Below are positions 7,972 to 17,288 of a stretch of DNA of 43,799 nucleotides, one piece after another. The stretch comes from Spirochaetales bacterium. Lineage in GTDB: Bacteria > Spirochaetota > Spirochaetia > Treponematales > Treponemataceae. The position numbers were made by a program, and so were the translations under genes. How positions within the stretch are numbered: the stretch's first letter is position 1; each line of letters opens with the position of its first letter. The notes under the pieces are model-generated. The model ran no database searches. It was given only the letters and a program-made list of their open reading frames with translations, and was not told the origin of the DNA. The DNA is taken from NCBI GenBank assembly GCA_003246765.1, contig QKDA01000094.1:1-43799 (forward strand). The letters are read 5' to 3'.

Positions 7972-9444
7972 CTATTCGGCGCGAAGCGCGTCGGTGATCA
8001 CGAGCCGGGACCCCGAACGGGCGGGAATCGCGGCGAAAACGAGGGAAACCGCCAGGGCCCCGAGGCCCACGGCCGCGAGGACTGGGAGGTTCACGGACAC
8101 GGGAATGCTCTGTCCCGAGGAATTGTTTTCCAGCATGCGCGCAAGCACGGCTACCACTGCCGGAGAGAGGGCGAGGCCGACCGCCGCGCCGGAAACTCCG
8201 ATCACCGCGGCCTCTGCCATGATCTGCCCGAAAACGCGCATGTTCCAGGCGCCCAGGGCCCGCATGACCGCGATTGGCCTGCGGCGCCTCATGACGCGGC
8301 TCGTCATGAGGTTGAAGAGGTTTATCGCCGCCGTGAGGGCGCTGGCGGAAGCAAGGATCGCCATGAGAGCCAGAATGCGCTCCCGTTTCGTCACTTCCTT
8401 CCGGAACGCGTCGAGATTGGCTTCCGCCAGGACCGCGCCCTCCCCGTATGCGGAGTCGAAGAAACGCTCAAGCTCGATCGCGGCCTGGGCGGGATCCCCC
8501 GACGCGGGGACCGAGAAGCTCAATTCCCTGTAGCGGGACTGCCGGGTGGACGAGAAGCGCATCTCCATGGTGGGAACGAATACCATATCGTTGAAGGACA
8601 CGTTCCGCCCGGAACTCTCCCACTCGTCATAGGCGAGCACCCCGATGATCGTATAGGATAGGTTATTGAGCACGAGTTTCATTCCGACAAGCTCGGCAGG
8701 ATCCGAGACGCTGGCGTAGAGCCGTTCCGCGAGCCTGGCGCCGATTACGGCCCCCGCGGCGGCGCTGCCCGATGCGGCGTCGGAGAGGACGTCGCCGTAG
8801 GCGGCGGTAAGGTTATAGGCGGGAAAGAACCCGCCCGACACCATAGCCCCCGGAATTTCCTCCATGGAGGGCTTTTCCGCCGCGGCGTCGACCGGCTCCT
8901 GCTGCATGAAGGCGGCGTCGGGGGGCATATCGCCCTCGGGAGGGGCCGAGTCCCCGCCGGGTACCGCGGAACCGGAACCGGAGGAACCATTGGCGCTTGA
9001 AGCCGTACCGGAATCCGGCCCGGAGGGCTGCGCCGCCGCACGCATCATGCCGAAACCGCCGGGGCCGCCGAAAGCGCTCCCCTGCACGCTGCTGGCGGCG
9101 GTGTAGAAACTCCTAAACTGTGCTTCGTAATAGCCTTCCACGTTGCTTGTTTCCTGCAGTGCCCGTTTTGCGTCCTCGGCGGTGAATTCTATATTTTCTA
9201 TCTCCGTTGCGCCGATGAGCACGGCGGCCTCGCCGCTTTGGCTTCTGGTTCTCGTGGCCTGGCGGACCGTGACCTGACGGGCTTGGGGAGATCGGGAAAA
9301 TTTCTCGAAGTAGCTTCCGTAGCTCGAGACCAGGGACAGGGTCCCCGCCAGGGTCGCCACGCCGAGCACGATTCCCGTGACCGCCAGAAAGGATTCCAGC
9401 TTTCTCGACCGTATATACCGCACGCTCAATTCAAGGGCGTTCAT
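7972..9444 (-). CDS. MacB/FtsX-type ABC transporter permease (first of two) with low-complexity insert
   Basis: A 490-residue permease with an N-terminal transmembrane helix (FLAVTGIVLGVATLAGTL, about residues 19-38), a periplasmic domain and three C-terminal helices. It has the family's RRRRPIAVMRALGA coupling-helix segment after the second helix. Compared with its partner it has an extra stretch at about residues 118-190 that is rich in Gly, Ser, Pro and Ala (GPGGFGMM, SGPDSGTASSANGSSGSGSA and on), likely disordered in the periplasm. It follows the ATPase gene by 11 bases. Start ATG 9442-9444. Confidence 0.9.
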   Translation of the reverse strand: MNALELSVRYIRSRKLESFLAVTGIVLGVATLAGTLSLVSSYGSYFEKFSRSPQARQVTVRQATRTRSQSGEAAVLIGATEIENIEFTAEDAKRALQETSNVEGYYEAQFRSFYTAASSVQGSAFGGPGGFGMMRAAAQPSGPDSGTASSANGSSGSGSAVPGGDSAPPEGDMPPDAAFMQQEPVDAAAEKPSMEEIPGAMVSGGFFPAYNLTAAYGDVLSDAASGSAAAGAVIGARLAERLYASVSDPAELVGMKLVLNNLSYTIIGVLAYDEWESSGRNVSFNDMVFVPTMEMRFSSTRQSRYRELSFSVPASGDPAQAAIELERFFDSAYGEGAVLAEANLDAFRKEVTKRERILALMAILASASALTAAINLFNLMTSRVMRRRRPIAVMRALGAWNMRVFGQIMAEAAVIGVSGAAVGLALSPAVVAVLARMLENNSSGQSIPVSVNLPVLAAVGLGALAVSLVFAAIPARSGSRLVITDALRAE

Positions 9445-9455
9445 TGCCTTCCCCC

Positions 9456-10133
9456 TTAGCCGAGAATCCGGCCGTCGGCGAGTCGAACGCAGCGGCTTCC
9501 CATTTTGCCCAGGTTATCGTCATGGGTAACCATGATAATGGTCATTCCCTCCCGGTTGAGACCCTGGATAATCTCCATGATCTGCCTCCCCGTCTCGGAG
9601 GGCAGGTTACCCGTGGGTTCGTCGGCGAAAAGGAAGCCCGGGTCGTTGGCCAAGGCCCGCGCGATAGCCACCCGCTGCTGCTCGCCGCCGGACATGGCCC
9701 TGGGGTGGTGCCTCATGCGGTGGCTTAGCCCCACCTTTTCGAGAAGCTCGCCGGCCCTCTCCATACGCTGCCGGGCGGGAATGCCCGCGTAGGTCATCGG
9801 AAGCTGCACGTTCTCCAGGGCGTTGAGCTCCGGGAGCAAATGGAAACTCTGAAAGACGAATCCGAAAAAGCGGTTGCGGACCCGGGCAAGCTCCCGGTCC
9901 GAAAGCCCCATCACGTCCTGCCCCTCCAGGAGGAATTTCCCCTGGGAAGGAAGGTCGAGAAGCCCTAAAATCTGCAGCAGGGTCGATTTTCCCGAACCCG
10001 AGGGTCCCATGATGGTCACGAATTCCCCCCGATTGATCTCGAGATTCACGTCCTTAAGGCCCCAAACCCTCTCCGATCCCTCGGCTATGGCCGACTTATC
10101 CCAATATTTGCTGATTCCCTCAAGATTGATCAT
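9456..10133 (-). CDS. MacB/LolD-type ABC transporter ATP-binding protein
   Basis: A 225-residue cytoplasmic ATPase with all ABC motifs: Walker [10 protein letters not shown] (about residues 43-51), signature [14 protein letters not shown] (about 149-162), Walker [12 protein letters not shown], and the H-loop MVTHD. The sequence is of the MacB/LolD/FtsE class that drives mechanotransmission permeases rather than transport through the membrane domain. It lies between the adaptor and the two permease genes, so the MacB polypeptide of proteobacteria is here split into ATPase and permeases. Start ATG 10131-10133. Confidence 0.95.
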   Translation of the reverse strand: MINLEGISKYWDKSAIAEGSERVWGLKDVNLEINRGEFVTIMGPSGSGKSTLLQILGLLDLPSQGKFLLEGQDVMGLSDRELARVRNRFFGFVFQSFHLLPELNALENVQLPMTYAGIPARQRMERAGELLEKVGLSHRMRHHPRAMSGGEQQRVAIARALANDPGFLFADEPTGNLPSETGRQIMEIIQGLNREGMTIIMVTHDDNLGKMGSRCVRLADGRILG

Positions 10134-10152
10134 GATAGCGTTCCTCCTTGCG

Positions 10153-11457
10153 TCATTTGGAAAGGCCGATTTCGCCGAGATGGATGTACTCCTGATAGGC
10201 GGAGGTAATCACCCGGTCTCCCTCGACGAGTCCAGAAAGTACCTGAATCGCGTTGCCGTCGGTAATGCCGAAGGCAGCGTTTTTCTTGACGGCCTTCGAT
10301 ACTTCAATTACGTACACCGCGGAATAGTTTCCGCTCGAAAGGTAGGGGCCTCTCGGCAGCGTCAGGGCGTTCTCTATGACCCCCACCTCGATTTCCGCGG
10401 ATACCGAGGCCCCCACAATCGCGTTGGAGGGAGCCTGGGCGAACTGCGACACGACCCTGACCGTCGAGGTGGACGAGGAAGAAGACGTGGATGCGGAGCT
10501 CGCTATCGAGGTCACCTCTCCCTTGACCACCGCGTCGCCTACGGTCACCGCCACCGGGTCACCGAGCTTGACCTCGCCGATACGGTTTTCGCTCACGTCG
10601 ATAGCCACCTGAATATCCGAAGGGTTCGCGACCGTGGCCACTACGGAATACGCCGAAACCCTGTCGCCGACGGCAATGCCCAGGGAGTATACCCGGCCGT
10701 TCACGCCGCTTCGGATGGTACAGGCCTCGATCGTATCCTTAAGGTCGCTGATAGCCTTCTTTTTCTGTTCCACCGTACTCGCCCGGTTCGAAAGGTCAAT
10801 GTCGTGCTGCGCCTGGGTCTGTTCCCGGGTTAGCCTCGCCAGATCCAGGGCGTCGGTGGCGTCGGCGACGGCGTTTTTGGCCGAGGTGAGCTCGCTTTGG
10901 GAGGCGATCCCCCTGTCAAAGAGCCCCTGGGTCTGCTCCAGGCTGTCCTTGGCGTTCAAGAGGTTTCGTTCCGCGGTTTTCAGGGCAATCGCCTGCTGCT
11001 TGAGGGAAAACTCAAACTGCGTGTCCGTCATGGCGGCGTCGCGGAGAAGCTGGTCCAGTTCGTCCTGGGCGACTACGAGGTTCCACTCCAGGTCCGCCGT
11101 CGCGAGCTGCGCCAAGGCCTGGCCCTTCGTAACCGCGTCGCCCTCGGCGACGAAGACCGCCTGAACCTGCGAGGTTTCGGGGGAAAGGATGGTTTCCTTA
11201 TCCTTCAATTCCACGGTGCCCGTGGCGGAAACGGTGTTCCTGATAGTCGCGGTCTCCACCGCGGACTCGTTCCAGATTTTCAGGGTGTAGGCCGTCGATT
11301 GGCTCTTCGGCGCGATGAGCCACGCGAGCCCCCCAACGGCGGCGAATACCGCCGCAGTTGCCAGGGGCAGGATCGCCCGGTTCTTTTTTTTGGTTCCCGG
11401 CGCCGCGGAGGCAGAGCCCCTACGCTCTCCCTCAAAGATCAAATTGGTATTGGGCAT
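10153..11457 (-). CDS. MacA/HlyD-type periplasmic adaptor (membrane fusion) protein
   Basis: A 434-residue adaptor with a cytoplasmic N-tail and one membrane anchor (about residues 29-48, AILPLATAAVFAAVGGLAWL). It then has a barrel-sandwich half (VFVAEGDAVTKGQALAQL), a long coiled-coil hairpin (about residues 115-250), the second sandwich half (CTIRSGVNGRVYSLGIAVGDRVS) and a beta-barrel domain. A Ser/Thr run (SSASTSSSSSTST) sits in the beta-barrel region. Adaptors of this type bridge the inner-membrane permease and the TolC channel. The reading frame stays open much further upstream, but GGAGGT precedes the ATG at 11457 with 6-base spacing and the longer version would run antisense into the kinase gene. 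It is first in the efflux operon and divergent from the kinase gene. Confidence 0.92.
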   Translation of the reverse strand: MPNTNLIFEGERRGSASAAPGTKKKNRAILPLATAAVFAAVGGLAWLIAPKSQSTAYTLKIWNESAVETATIRNTVSATGTVELKDKETILSPETSQVQAVFVAEGDAVTKGQALAQLATADLEWNLVVAQDELDQLLRDAAMTDTQFEFSLKQQAIALKTAERNLLNAKDSLEQTQGLFDRGIASQSELTSAKNAVADATDALDLARLTREQTQAQHDIDLSNRASTVEQKKKAISDLKDTIEACTIRSGVNGRVYSLGIAVGDRVSAYSVVATVANPSDIQVAIDVSENRIGEVKLGDPVAVTVGDAVVKGEVTSIASSASTSSSSSTSTVRVVSQFAQAPSNAIVGASVSAEIEVGVIENALTLPRGPYLSSGNYSAVYVIEVSKAVKKNAAFGITDGNAIQVLSGLVEGDRVITSAYQEYIHLGEIGLSK

Positions 11458-11513
11458 TAAGCACCTCCAGTACTTCCTGATATCAAGCATAGGGGTTAAT
11501 AAAAATGCGAGTG

Positions 11514-11527
11514 TTACAGGGGTGTAA
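11514..11527. promoter_or_regulatory. Palindromic operator candidate 1 (TTACA-N4-TGTAA)
   Basis: A perfect 5-base inverted repeat with a GGGG centre lies in the divergent control region between the adaptor and kinase genes. An almost identical site occurs exactly 42 bases further right. The obvious candidate binder is the OmpR-type regulator encoded two genes away. No binding data are implied. Confidence 0.55.
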
Positions 11528-11555
11528 AATGGAGGGCATAAAGGGGCCTTGATTG

Positions 11556-11569
11556 TTACAGCAGCGTAA
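11556..11569. promoter_or_regulatory. Palindromic operator candidate 2 (TTAC-N6-GTAA)
   Basis: This is the second copy of the motif, with a 4-base perfect inverted repeat and the same TTACA left arm as site 1. Like site 1 it is preceded by G and followed by a run of A then TG. The 42-base distance equals about four helical turns, which puts both sites on one face of the DNA. The site ends 20 bases before the kinase GTG start. Confidence 0.5.
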
Positions 11570-11589
11570 AAATGCAGTAGTATTAAGGC

Positions 11590-13302
11590 GTGAAGAGAAA
11601 ATTCCCCCTTTCGTGGGTCATAATCGGCATTACCCTCCCCGCCCTCGGGACCCTGGCCTGGAACCAGTTCAACTGGCTCGAGGAGCTGCAGTACCGGGAA
11701 CATAACCGGATCGAGTCGAGAATGATCGAAGCCGCCTCGGGACTTTCGAAGCGCATTAAAGAAGAATTCTACTACCTGCCCTCGGTATTCAGGGTGCGCC
11801 TGGACGACCGGGAAGACCTGGAGTCCGTACTGCGGGAGCGCTTCGCCTTCTGGCATTACTATTCCATATCGCCCGAGCTCCTCTCGGGCCTCTACGTAAT
11901 CGATCCCTCCACGGGAAGCTGCCGGGGGTGGAACGGTTCCGCCCTCGTACCGGCGCCGATGCCCGCGGGACTGACGCTGCCCGAAAGCCCCGGGGATTAC
12001 CGAAGCTTCTTCGGCGCCTCCGTGATGGACCTGGGGGATACCCTGGACTTGGTGCTTCCCCTCGGAGGGGGCGACAGCAGGACAGCCTTCGTGCTGTGCG
12101 CCCTGGACAAGGGAATACTCTTCGATTCGGTCATACCCTCCATCGCCCGGGAAGAACTCGGGAGCTCGGCAAGCTACGCGTTCCGAATCTTGGATTCCCT
12201 CACGGGCAAGGTCCTTTGGAGCTCCGAGGAGGAAGCCTCGAAGGAGGTATTCGGACGCTTCGACCTGGACGTTCCCCTGCTCGCCCACGTGAACCTTCCC
12301 GTCTTCGAGCAGGGACCGGCGCTCCGGTTGGAACGCATCGCCCCCGATTACGTGCAGGTCTTCTCATTCATCAAGCAGAGGATAAAGATCGATCCCTCAA
12401 CGCCTCCCGACGACGTGCCCTCCCACCTCTTCTCGAACCTGCGCCTCCAGATCGTTAACCGGGACGTCTCGCTCGCGGAACTCTCGCGGCGCGCCACGCT
12501 GCAAAACGCGATACTCAGCTTCGGGGTGGTACTCCTTCTCATCGCCGTCATGGTGGTACTCGCCGAGGCCAACCGCAGGGCCACGAAACTCGCCAGGAGC
12601 CAGCAGGAGTTCATCGCCACGGTTACCCACGAGCTTAAAACCCCCCTGGCAGTCATCTCCTCGGCGGCCCAAAACCTCACCGACGGCCTCATCAAGGACC
12701 AGCGAAAGGCCGAGCAGTACGGCCAAATGATCCGGAAGGAGGCTCTTCGCCTGGGAGTCTCCATAGAGCACTTTCTCCTATACTCCAACACGAACTCGTC
12801 GGTTCGAACGAAGCCCGAGAGGATACCCGTGGAGGAGCTGGTGCAGTCCGCCCTCCGCTTTACCGAGGAGGACAGGCTCCGCAACGAATTCCGCACGGAG
12901 GTCCTCATGGGCCCGGAGCCGCTCTACGTGGAGGGAGACCGCATAGCCCTGGAATCGGTATTCCGCAACCTGGCGCAAAACGCGGTCCGCCACGCCGCCG
13001 AGGGGAAATACCTCGGCATAGTCGTGGCGAGAACCGGGGCGAACGGGCGCGAGGGCGAGGGGTGGGTCACCGTGAAGGTGCGCGACAAGGGGCCGGGAAT
13101 ATCCGCGAGGGAACGCAAGACCGTGTTCGAGGCCTTTATCCGGGGAAAAAGGGCCATGGACAACCAGGTGCCGGGAAACGGGGTGGGACTCAATCTGGTT
13201 AGGCGAATCGTCGCCCTGCACGGGGGAACCGTTCGCCTTGAGAGCAAACAGGACTCGGGGTGCACCTTTGCAGTGACCCTGGGGGAAGCGAAGGGAGAAT
13301 GA
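11590..13302 (+). CDS. Membrane sensor histidine kinase
   Basis: A 570-residue two-component sensor. Transmembrane helix 1 is at about residues 8-24, a roughly 280-residue periplasmic sensor region follows, and helix 2 is at about 307-325. The HisKA domain has the phospho-accepting His347 in TVTHELKTPL. The ATPase domain has the N box (N460, N464), the G1 box DKGPGI (499-504) and the G2 box NGVGL (530-534). The periplasmic region resembles no sensor family I can name. The start is GTG 11590, with only a weak AAGG one base upstream, so translation initiation is unusual or the start is misplaced by a few codons. It is followed one base later by its regulator and is divergent from the efflux operon, its likely target. 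Confidence 0.93.
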   Translation: MKRKFPLSWVIIGITLPALGTLAWNQFNWLEELQYREHNRIESRMIEAASGLSKRIKEEFYYLPSVFRVRLDDREDLESVLRERFAFWHYYSISPELLSGLYVIDPSTGSCRGWNGSALVPAPMPAGLTLPESPGDYRSFFGASVMDLGDTLDLVLPLGGGDSRTAFVLCALDKGILFDSVIPSIAREELGSSASYAFRILDSLTGKVLWSSEEEASKEVFGRFDLDVPLLAHVNLPVFEQGPALRLERIAPDYVQVFSFIKQRIKIDPSTPPDDVPSHLFSNLRLQIVNRDVSLAELSRRATLQNAILSFGVVLLLIAVMVVLAEANRRATKLARSQQEFIATVTHELKTPLAVISSAAQNLTDGLIKDQRKAEQYGQMIRKEALRLGVSIEHFLLYSNTNSSVRTKPERIPVEELVQSALRFTEEDRLRNEFRTEVLMGPEPLYVEGDRIALESVFRNLAQNAVRHAAEGKYLGIVVARTGANGREGEGWVTVKVRDKGPGISARERKTVFEAFIRGKRAMDNQVPGNGVGLNLVRRIVALHGGTVRLESKQDSGCTFAVTLGEAKGE

Positions 13303-13303
13303 C

Positions 13304-14005
13304 ATGGGCGCCAAGATACTGATGATCGAAGACGAGCAGGGCATCCAGCTCACCGTGGGCGACCGGCTTCTGGCGGAGGGATACGAGTTCGAGACCTGTC
13401 CCGACGGGATCGCGGGGGAGGCCATCGCCCGGAACGGGGATCACGACCTGATCCTGCTGGACATAATGCTCCCGGGCAAGGACGGTCTCGCAATCTGCAA
13501 GGCCCTGCGTTCCTCGGGCATCACCAAGCCGATTCTCATGCTTACCGCCCGGGGCCAGGTATCGGACCGGGTGAACGGGCTGAAGCTCGGCGCCGACGAC
13601 TACCTCGGCAAGCCTTTTGACATGGCGGAGCTCCTGGCCCGCATCGAGGCGCTTCTTCGAAGGGCAGAGGCCTCGGCCCATGCCTACGACACGGGGCAGG
13701 ACAAGGCCTCCGGGGAACTGGTAATCGACCTCAAAAGGGGATACATCGCGAACGGAACCGAGGAATTTCCCCTGTCGGCCCAGGAGATTAAGCTCCTGGA
13801 CTATTTTTACCGCCACGCGGACGCCATAGTCTCCCGGGAGGAACTCCTTAATACCGTGTGGGGCTACGATCCGGAGATAACGACGAGAACCATCGACGTT
13901 CACGTAGCCCGGCTCAGGCAGAAGCTCGGGGACGTCAAGGACGTTCCGAAGTACATCCACACGGTCCGCGGCATCGGCTACAAGTTCACCCCTCCCCGCG
14001 CTTAG
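13304..14005 (+). CDS. OmpR/PhoB-family response regulator
   Basis: A 233-residue regulator. The receiver domain (residues 3-118) has the acidic pair D10/E11, the phospho-acceptor D53 in LLDIMLPG, T81 and K103 in YLGKPF. The C-terminal winged helix (about residues 135-230) has the recognition-helix segment TTRTIDVHVARLRQKLGD and the closing VRGIGYKF wing. It is translated one base after the kinase stop codon, so the two are coupled. Its likely targets are the paired palindromes in the divergent promoter region. The last four bases overlap the 3' end of the convergent aat gene. Confidence 0.96.
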   Translation: MGAKILMIEDEQGIQLTVGDRLLAEGYEFETCPDGIAGEAIARNGDHDLILLDIMLPGKDGLAICKALRSSGITKPILMLTARGQVSDRVNGLKLGADDYLGKPFDMAELLARIEALLRRAEASAHAYDTGQDKASGELVIDLKRGYIANGTEEFPLSAQEIKLLDYFYRHADAIVSREELLNTVWGYDPEITTRTIDVHVARLRQKLGDVKDVPKYIHTVRGIGYKFTPPRA

Positions 14006-14754
14006 GGGGAAAGGAGGTCAGGCCTCCACAGGCCCCGTGCCAGGGGACCCTCGGGGACGAGGGAAGACAGCTTCCGAAGGTACGCGGAACGGGAAATATT
14101 CGACCCGCCGAAGCGGGCCATGTTGTCCGTGTAGACCTGGGAGTCGATCATCCCGCCGCCCATGCGGGTAAAGAAGTGCCGAGCGAAGGTGACAAAGGCT
14201 ATTTTCGCGGCGTCGCTCGCCCGGGTGAACATGGATTCCCCGAAAAAAACCCTCCCCAGGCTTACCCCGTACAAGCCGCCCGCCAACTCGCCGTCCGACC
14301 ACGCCTCCACCGAATGCGCGAGGCCCTCCCGATGCAGGCCTTCGTAGGCTTCGATCATGTCGTCGGTAATCCAGGTTCCGCACTGCCCCGGGCGCGAGAC
14401 CGCGGCGCAATGGCCGATCACCCGCGAAAACGCGGTATCGACGCGGATTTGAAAGCGGTTTTTCCTGAGCTCCCGCTCGAGCCTGCAGGGAACGTGAAAG
14501 GTTTCCGGGAGTATGACGAATCGGGGGTCCGGGGACTGCCAATAAAGGGGATCGTCCTCGTTGAACCAGGGAAAGATGCCCTGGGTATAGGCGGACACGA
14601 GCATTCCCGGGGAGAGGTTGCCCCCTACGGCGACCACGGTGCCGGGGACCTCGTCAGGGTCGGGAAAGACAAAGCGGTCCTCAGCGTCCAACCAGGGGAA
14701 GTCGGGGTCGCACCGACTTTCTGCGTCAAATATCCTCGCGTCCCGCCGGGCCAT
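14002..14754 (-). CDS. aat: Leucyl/phenylalanyl-tRNA--protein transferase
   Basis: A 250-residue cytoplasmic enzyme that transfers Leu or Phe from aminoacyl-tRNA to proteins with N-terminal Lys or Arg, marking them for ClpS-ClpAP. It has the family features QGIFPWF (residues 58-64), YWQSPDPRFV (71-80), the GNAT-like core GGLYGVSLGRVFFGESMF (159-176) and FIDSQ-like MIDSQVYTDN. The open frame extends upstream, but the ATG at 14754 has an AAGGA site and lies 8 bases after the clpA stop. Together with clpA and clpS it makes a complete N-degron operon. Its 3' end overlaps the response-regulator gene by 4 bases in convergent orientation. Confidence 0.96.
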   Translation of the reverse strand: MARRDARIFDAESRCDPDFPWLDAEDRFVFPDPDEVPGTVVAVGGNLSPGMLVSAYTQGIFPWFNEDDPLYWQSPDPRFVILPETFHVPCRLERELRKNRFQIRVDTAFSRVIGHCAAVSRPGQCGTWITDDMIEAYEGLHREGLAHSVEAWSDGELAGGLYGVSLGRVFFGESMFTRASDAAKIAFVTFARHFFTRMGGGMIDSQVYTDNMARFGGSNISRSAYLRKLSSLVPEGPLARGLWRPDLLSP

Positions 14755-14762
14755 TTTTTTCC

Positions 14763-17288
14763 TTACGCTCCCGTTTCCTTGGGGCCAACGCGGAGGGTTC
14801 CCCCCTCGCCTTCCTCCAGCTCGCACAGGGCAATGCCTCCGTCGGAGAGCTCGCCGAAGAGCACGAGATCCACCAGGGGAGTGGTTACCAGCTCTTCCAC
14901 CAGGCGCGAGACGTTTCGCGCACCGAACTCGGGGGAGTAACCCTTTCGCGCCAGGTACTCCACCGCCCCCTCCGTAACCTCCAGGGTCACCTTCTTATCC
15001 GCGAGCCGGCCACGGACCCCCTCCAGTTCCTTGCGCACGATGGATTCCATGACCTCCAGGGAAAGATGGGAAAAGCGCACCACCGCGTCCAGGCGGTTGC
15101 GGAATTCCGGGGTGAAGGTCCGGTCCACCGCCTCGTTCACCGCCTCCGCCGAGATCTCCCGCCCGCCGAAACCGATCATGGGTTTTCCGATGTCCCTCGC
15201 CCCGGCGTTGCTCGTCATGATAAGGATCACGTTCCGGAAATCCGCCTTTCGGCCCTGATTGTCCGTGAGGGTCGCGTAGTCCATTATCTGAAGGAGGATA
15301 TTGAATATGTCCGAATGGGCCTTCTCTATCTCGTCGAGAAGCACTACCGCGTGGGGCTGCCGGCGTACCGCGTCCGTGAGGAGGCCTCCCTCCTCAAAGC
15401 CCACGTACCCCGGGGGCGAGCCGATGAGGCGGCTGACGGTGTGCTTTTCCTGGTACTCGCTCATGTCGAAGCGGTGCATGGCGATCCCCAGCTCCGAGGC
15501 GAGGGTTCGCGCAAGCTCTGTCTTGCCGACTCCCGTGGGGCCCACGAAGAGAAAATTCGCCACGGGTTTTCCCTGGGCGCGGAACCCCGCGCGGGAGCGC
15601 TTGACCGCCTTCACGACGGCCTTAACCGCCTCGTCCTGGCCGAAAATGGAGCGTTCCAGGGTAGTACCCAGCTCCCGAAGCCGCTCGGTCTCGTTCACCG
15701 TAACGGTCCGCTCGGGAATTCTCGCGATCTTCGCGACCACCGTCTCGATGAGGGCCCGGTCAATGACGGGTATCGCCCCCTGGACCGCCGCCTTAGGTTC
15801 CGAGGGGCTCGCGGCGGCCTCGCCTGACGGGGTTGCGTCCGCCGGGGTCTCGGCCACCGGCAGCGCGCGGGGCCCCGCGAGAATACGGGCCCGGGATCCT
15901 GCCTCGTCGATAATGTCGATTGCCTTGTCGGGAAGCCTCCGCTCGGTGATGTACTGGTCCGAAAGCCGAACCGCCTGCTCAATGGCCTCGTCGGTGAAGG
16001 TGACCCCGTGAAAATCCTCATACCGGGCCTTCAGCCCCCGGAGGATGGCGATGGCGTCGTCCACGGAAGGCTCCCCAATGTCTATCTTCTGGAACCGCCG
16101 GGACAGGGCATGGTCCTTCTCGAAATACTTGGAATATTCCTCGTAGGTAGTCGATCCTATACAGCGGATCTTGCCCGAGGAAAGCACGGGCTTTAGGAGG
16201 TTGGACGCGTCCAGGGTGCCGCCCCCGGTGGAACCCGCCCCGACGAGGGTGTGTATCTCGTCGATAAACAGGATAACCTTCTGCTTTTTTAGGAGCTCCT
16301 CCGTTACCCGCTTGAGCCGTTCCTCAAAGTCGCCCCTGAATTTCGTCCCCGCCACCAGGGCGCCGAGGTCCAGGCTGTAAATCTCGTAACCCGAAAGAAG
16401 CTCCGGAACCTCCCCCGCGGCGATGCGTTGGGCCAGGCCCTCGGTAATGGCGGTCTTACCCACCCCCGCGTCGCCGACGTGAATGGGGTTGTTCTTCATT
16501 CTTCTGCACAGGACCTGCACGGTCCTTTCGATCTCGTCGGCGCGGCCGATTAGCGGTTCCAGGGATCCCGCCCGGGCTAGAGAAGTAAGTTCTACCGCAA
16601 ACCTTTCGAGGAAGCTTTTCTTTGAGCCTTTCTTCCCCAGTCCCGCGTCCGCCGTTTCGGTTCCCTCCGCTCCGGGGATGGACCGTTCGGGATCGCGGTC
16701 GTTAAAGGCAGCTCCTCCCTCGTCATCGGAGGAAAAGGACGTCCCCGGGATTCCGCGGCCGATTCCTCCGCCGCCCGCCTCGCCGGAGGGGCCCCCGGTG
16801 ATCTCCGGGCCGTAATCGATCTCGGCTTCCAGGCCCTCCCCTTCTACGCCGTCGCCGATGCCGGATCCGCCGTGGCTGATGACCTCCAGGAGAAGCAGCC
16901 GGTCAAGGCCGCCCCGCCGGAGGTAATAGGAACAGTAATTCTTGTCCTCGTCCAGAAGGCTCACCAGTATATCGCTGAGCTCGAGCACCGGTTTCTCCGC
17001 GCTCTCGCAGTGCACCACCGCCCTTTGGAACACGCTCTGGAAACCGACGGTCTGCAGGGGTTCCTGGCCGGTCATGCGGGGCATGTTTTTCCGCAGGTAC
17101 TCGTCCACGCTGTCGTGGATATAGGGGATGTCCGCGCCGCACAGGGCGAGAATTCTCAATGCCGGGGGATGGTCCAGGGCGGCCAACAGCACGTGTTCCG
17201 GGGTCACGTATTCGTGACCGCGAGTCCTCGCGTCGGTCCAGGCCTGATCCAGTACGCGCTGCACGGCGCCGCTTATCTTAATCTTCAC
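14763..17288 (-). CDS. clpA: ATP-dependent Clp protease ATP-binding subunit ClpA
   Basis: An 841-residue AAA+ unfoldase, longer than the roughly 750-residue ClpA norm. The Clp N-domain repeats cover residues 1-140. D1 has Walker A GDAGVGKT (272-279) and Walker [10 protein letters not shown], and D2 has Walker A GPTGVGKT (583-590) and the arginine-finger region. An IGF tripeptide in KPMIGFGG fits the ClpP-docking loop. The extra length is a Gly/Glu/Asp-rich linker at about 141-225 after the N-domain and an Ala/Pro-rich insert at about 473-505 between D1 and D2. The start is a GTG that overlaps the clpS stop in GTGA. It works with ClpP, not encoded here, and with ClpS next to it. Confidence 0.97.
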   Translation of the reverse strand: MKIKISGAVQRVLDQAWTDARTRGHEYVTPEHVLLAALDHPPALRILALCGADIPYIHDSVDEYLRKNMPRMTGQEPLQTVGFQSVFQRAVVHCESAEKPVLELSDILVSLLDEDKNYCSYYLRRGGLDRLLLLEVISHGGSGIGDGVEGEGLEAEIDYGPEITGGPSGEAGGGGIGRGIPGTSFSSDDEGGAAFNDRDPERSIPGAEGTETADAGLGKKGSKKSFLERFAVELTSLARAGSLEPLIGRADEIERTVQVLCRRMKNNPIHVGDAGVGKTAITEGLAQRIAAGEVPELLSGYEIYSLDLGALVAGTKFRGDFEERLKRVTEELLKKQKVILFIDEIHTLVGAGSTGGGTLDASNLLKPVLSSGKIRCIGSTTYEEYSKYFEKDHALSRRFQKIDIGEPSVDDAIAILRGLKARYEDFHGVTFTDEAIEQAVRLSDQYITERRLPDKAIDIIDEAGSRARILAGPRALPVAETPADATPSGEAAASPSEPKAAVQGAIPVIDRALIETVVAKIARIPERTVTVNETERLRELGTTLERSIFGQDEAVKAVVKAVKRSRAGFRAQGKPVANFLFVGPTGVGKTELARTLASELGIAMHRFDMSEYQEKHTVSRLIGSPPGYVGFEEGGLLTDAVRRQPHAVVLLDEIEKAHSDIFNILLQIMDYATLTDNQGRKADFRNVILIMTSNAGARDIGKPMIGFGGREISAEAVNEAVDRTFTPEFRNRLDAVVRFSHLSLEVMESIVRKELEGVRGRLADKKVTLEVTEGAVEYLARKGYSPEFGARNVSRLVEELVTTPLVDLVLFGELSDGGIALCELEEGEGGTLRVGPKETGA

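Noticed and set aside
11458-12288. Upstream extension of the adaptor reading frame to a 711-residue protein
   Set aside because: The extra part is antisense to the kinase gene, has no known domain, and a well-placed GGAGGT/ATG exists at 11457.
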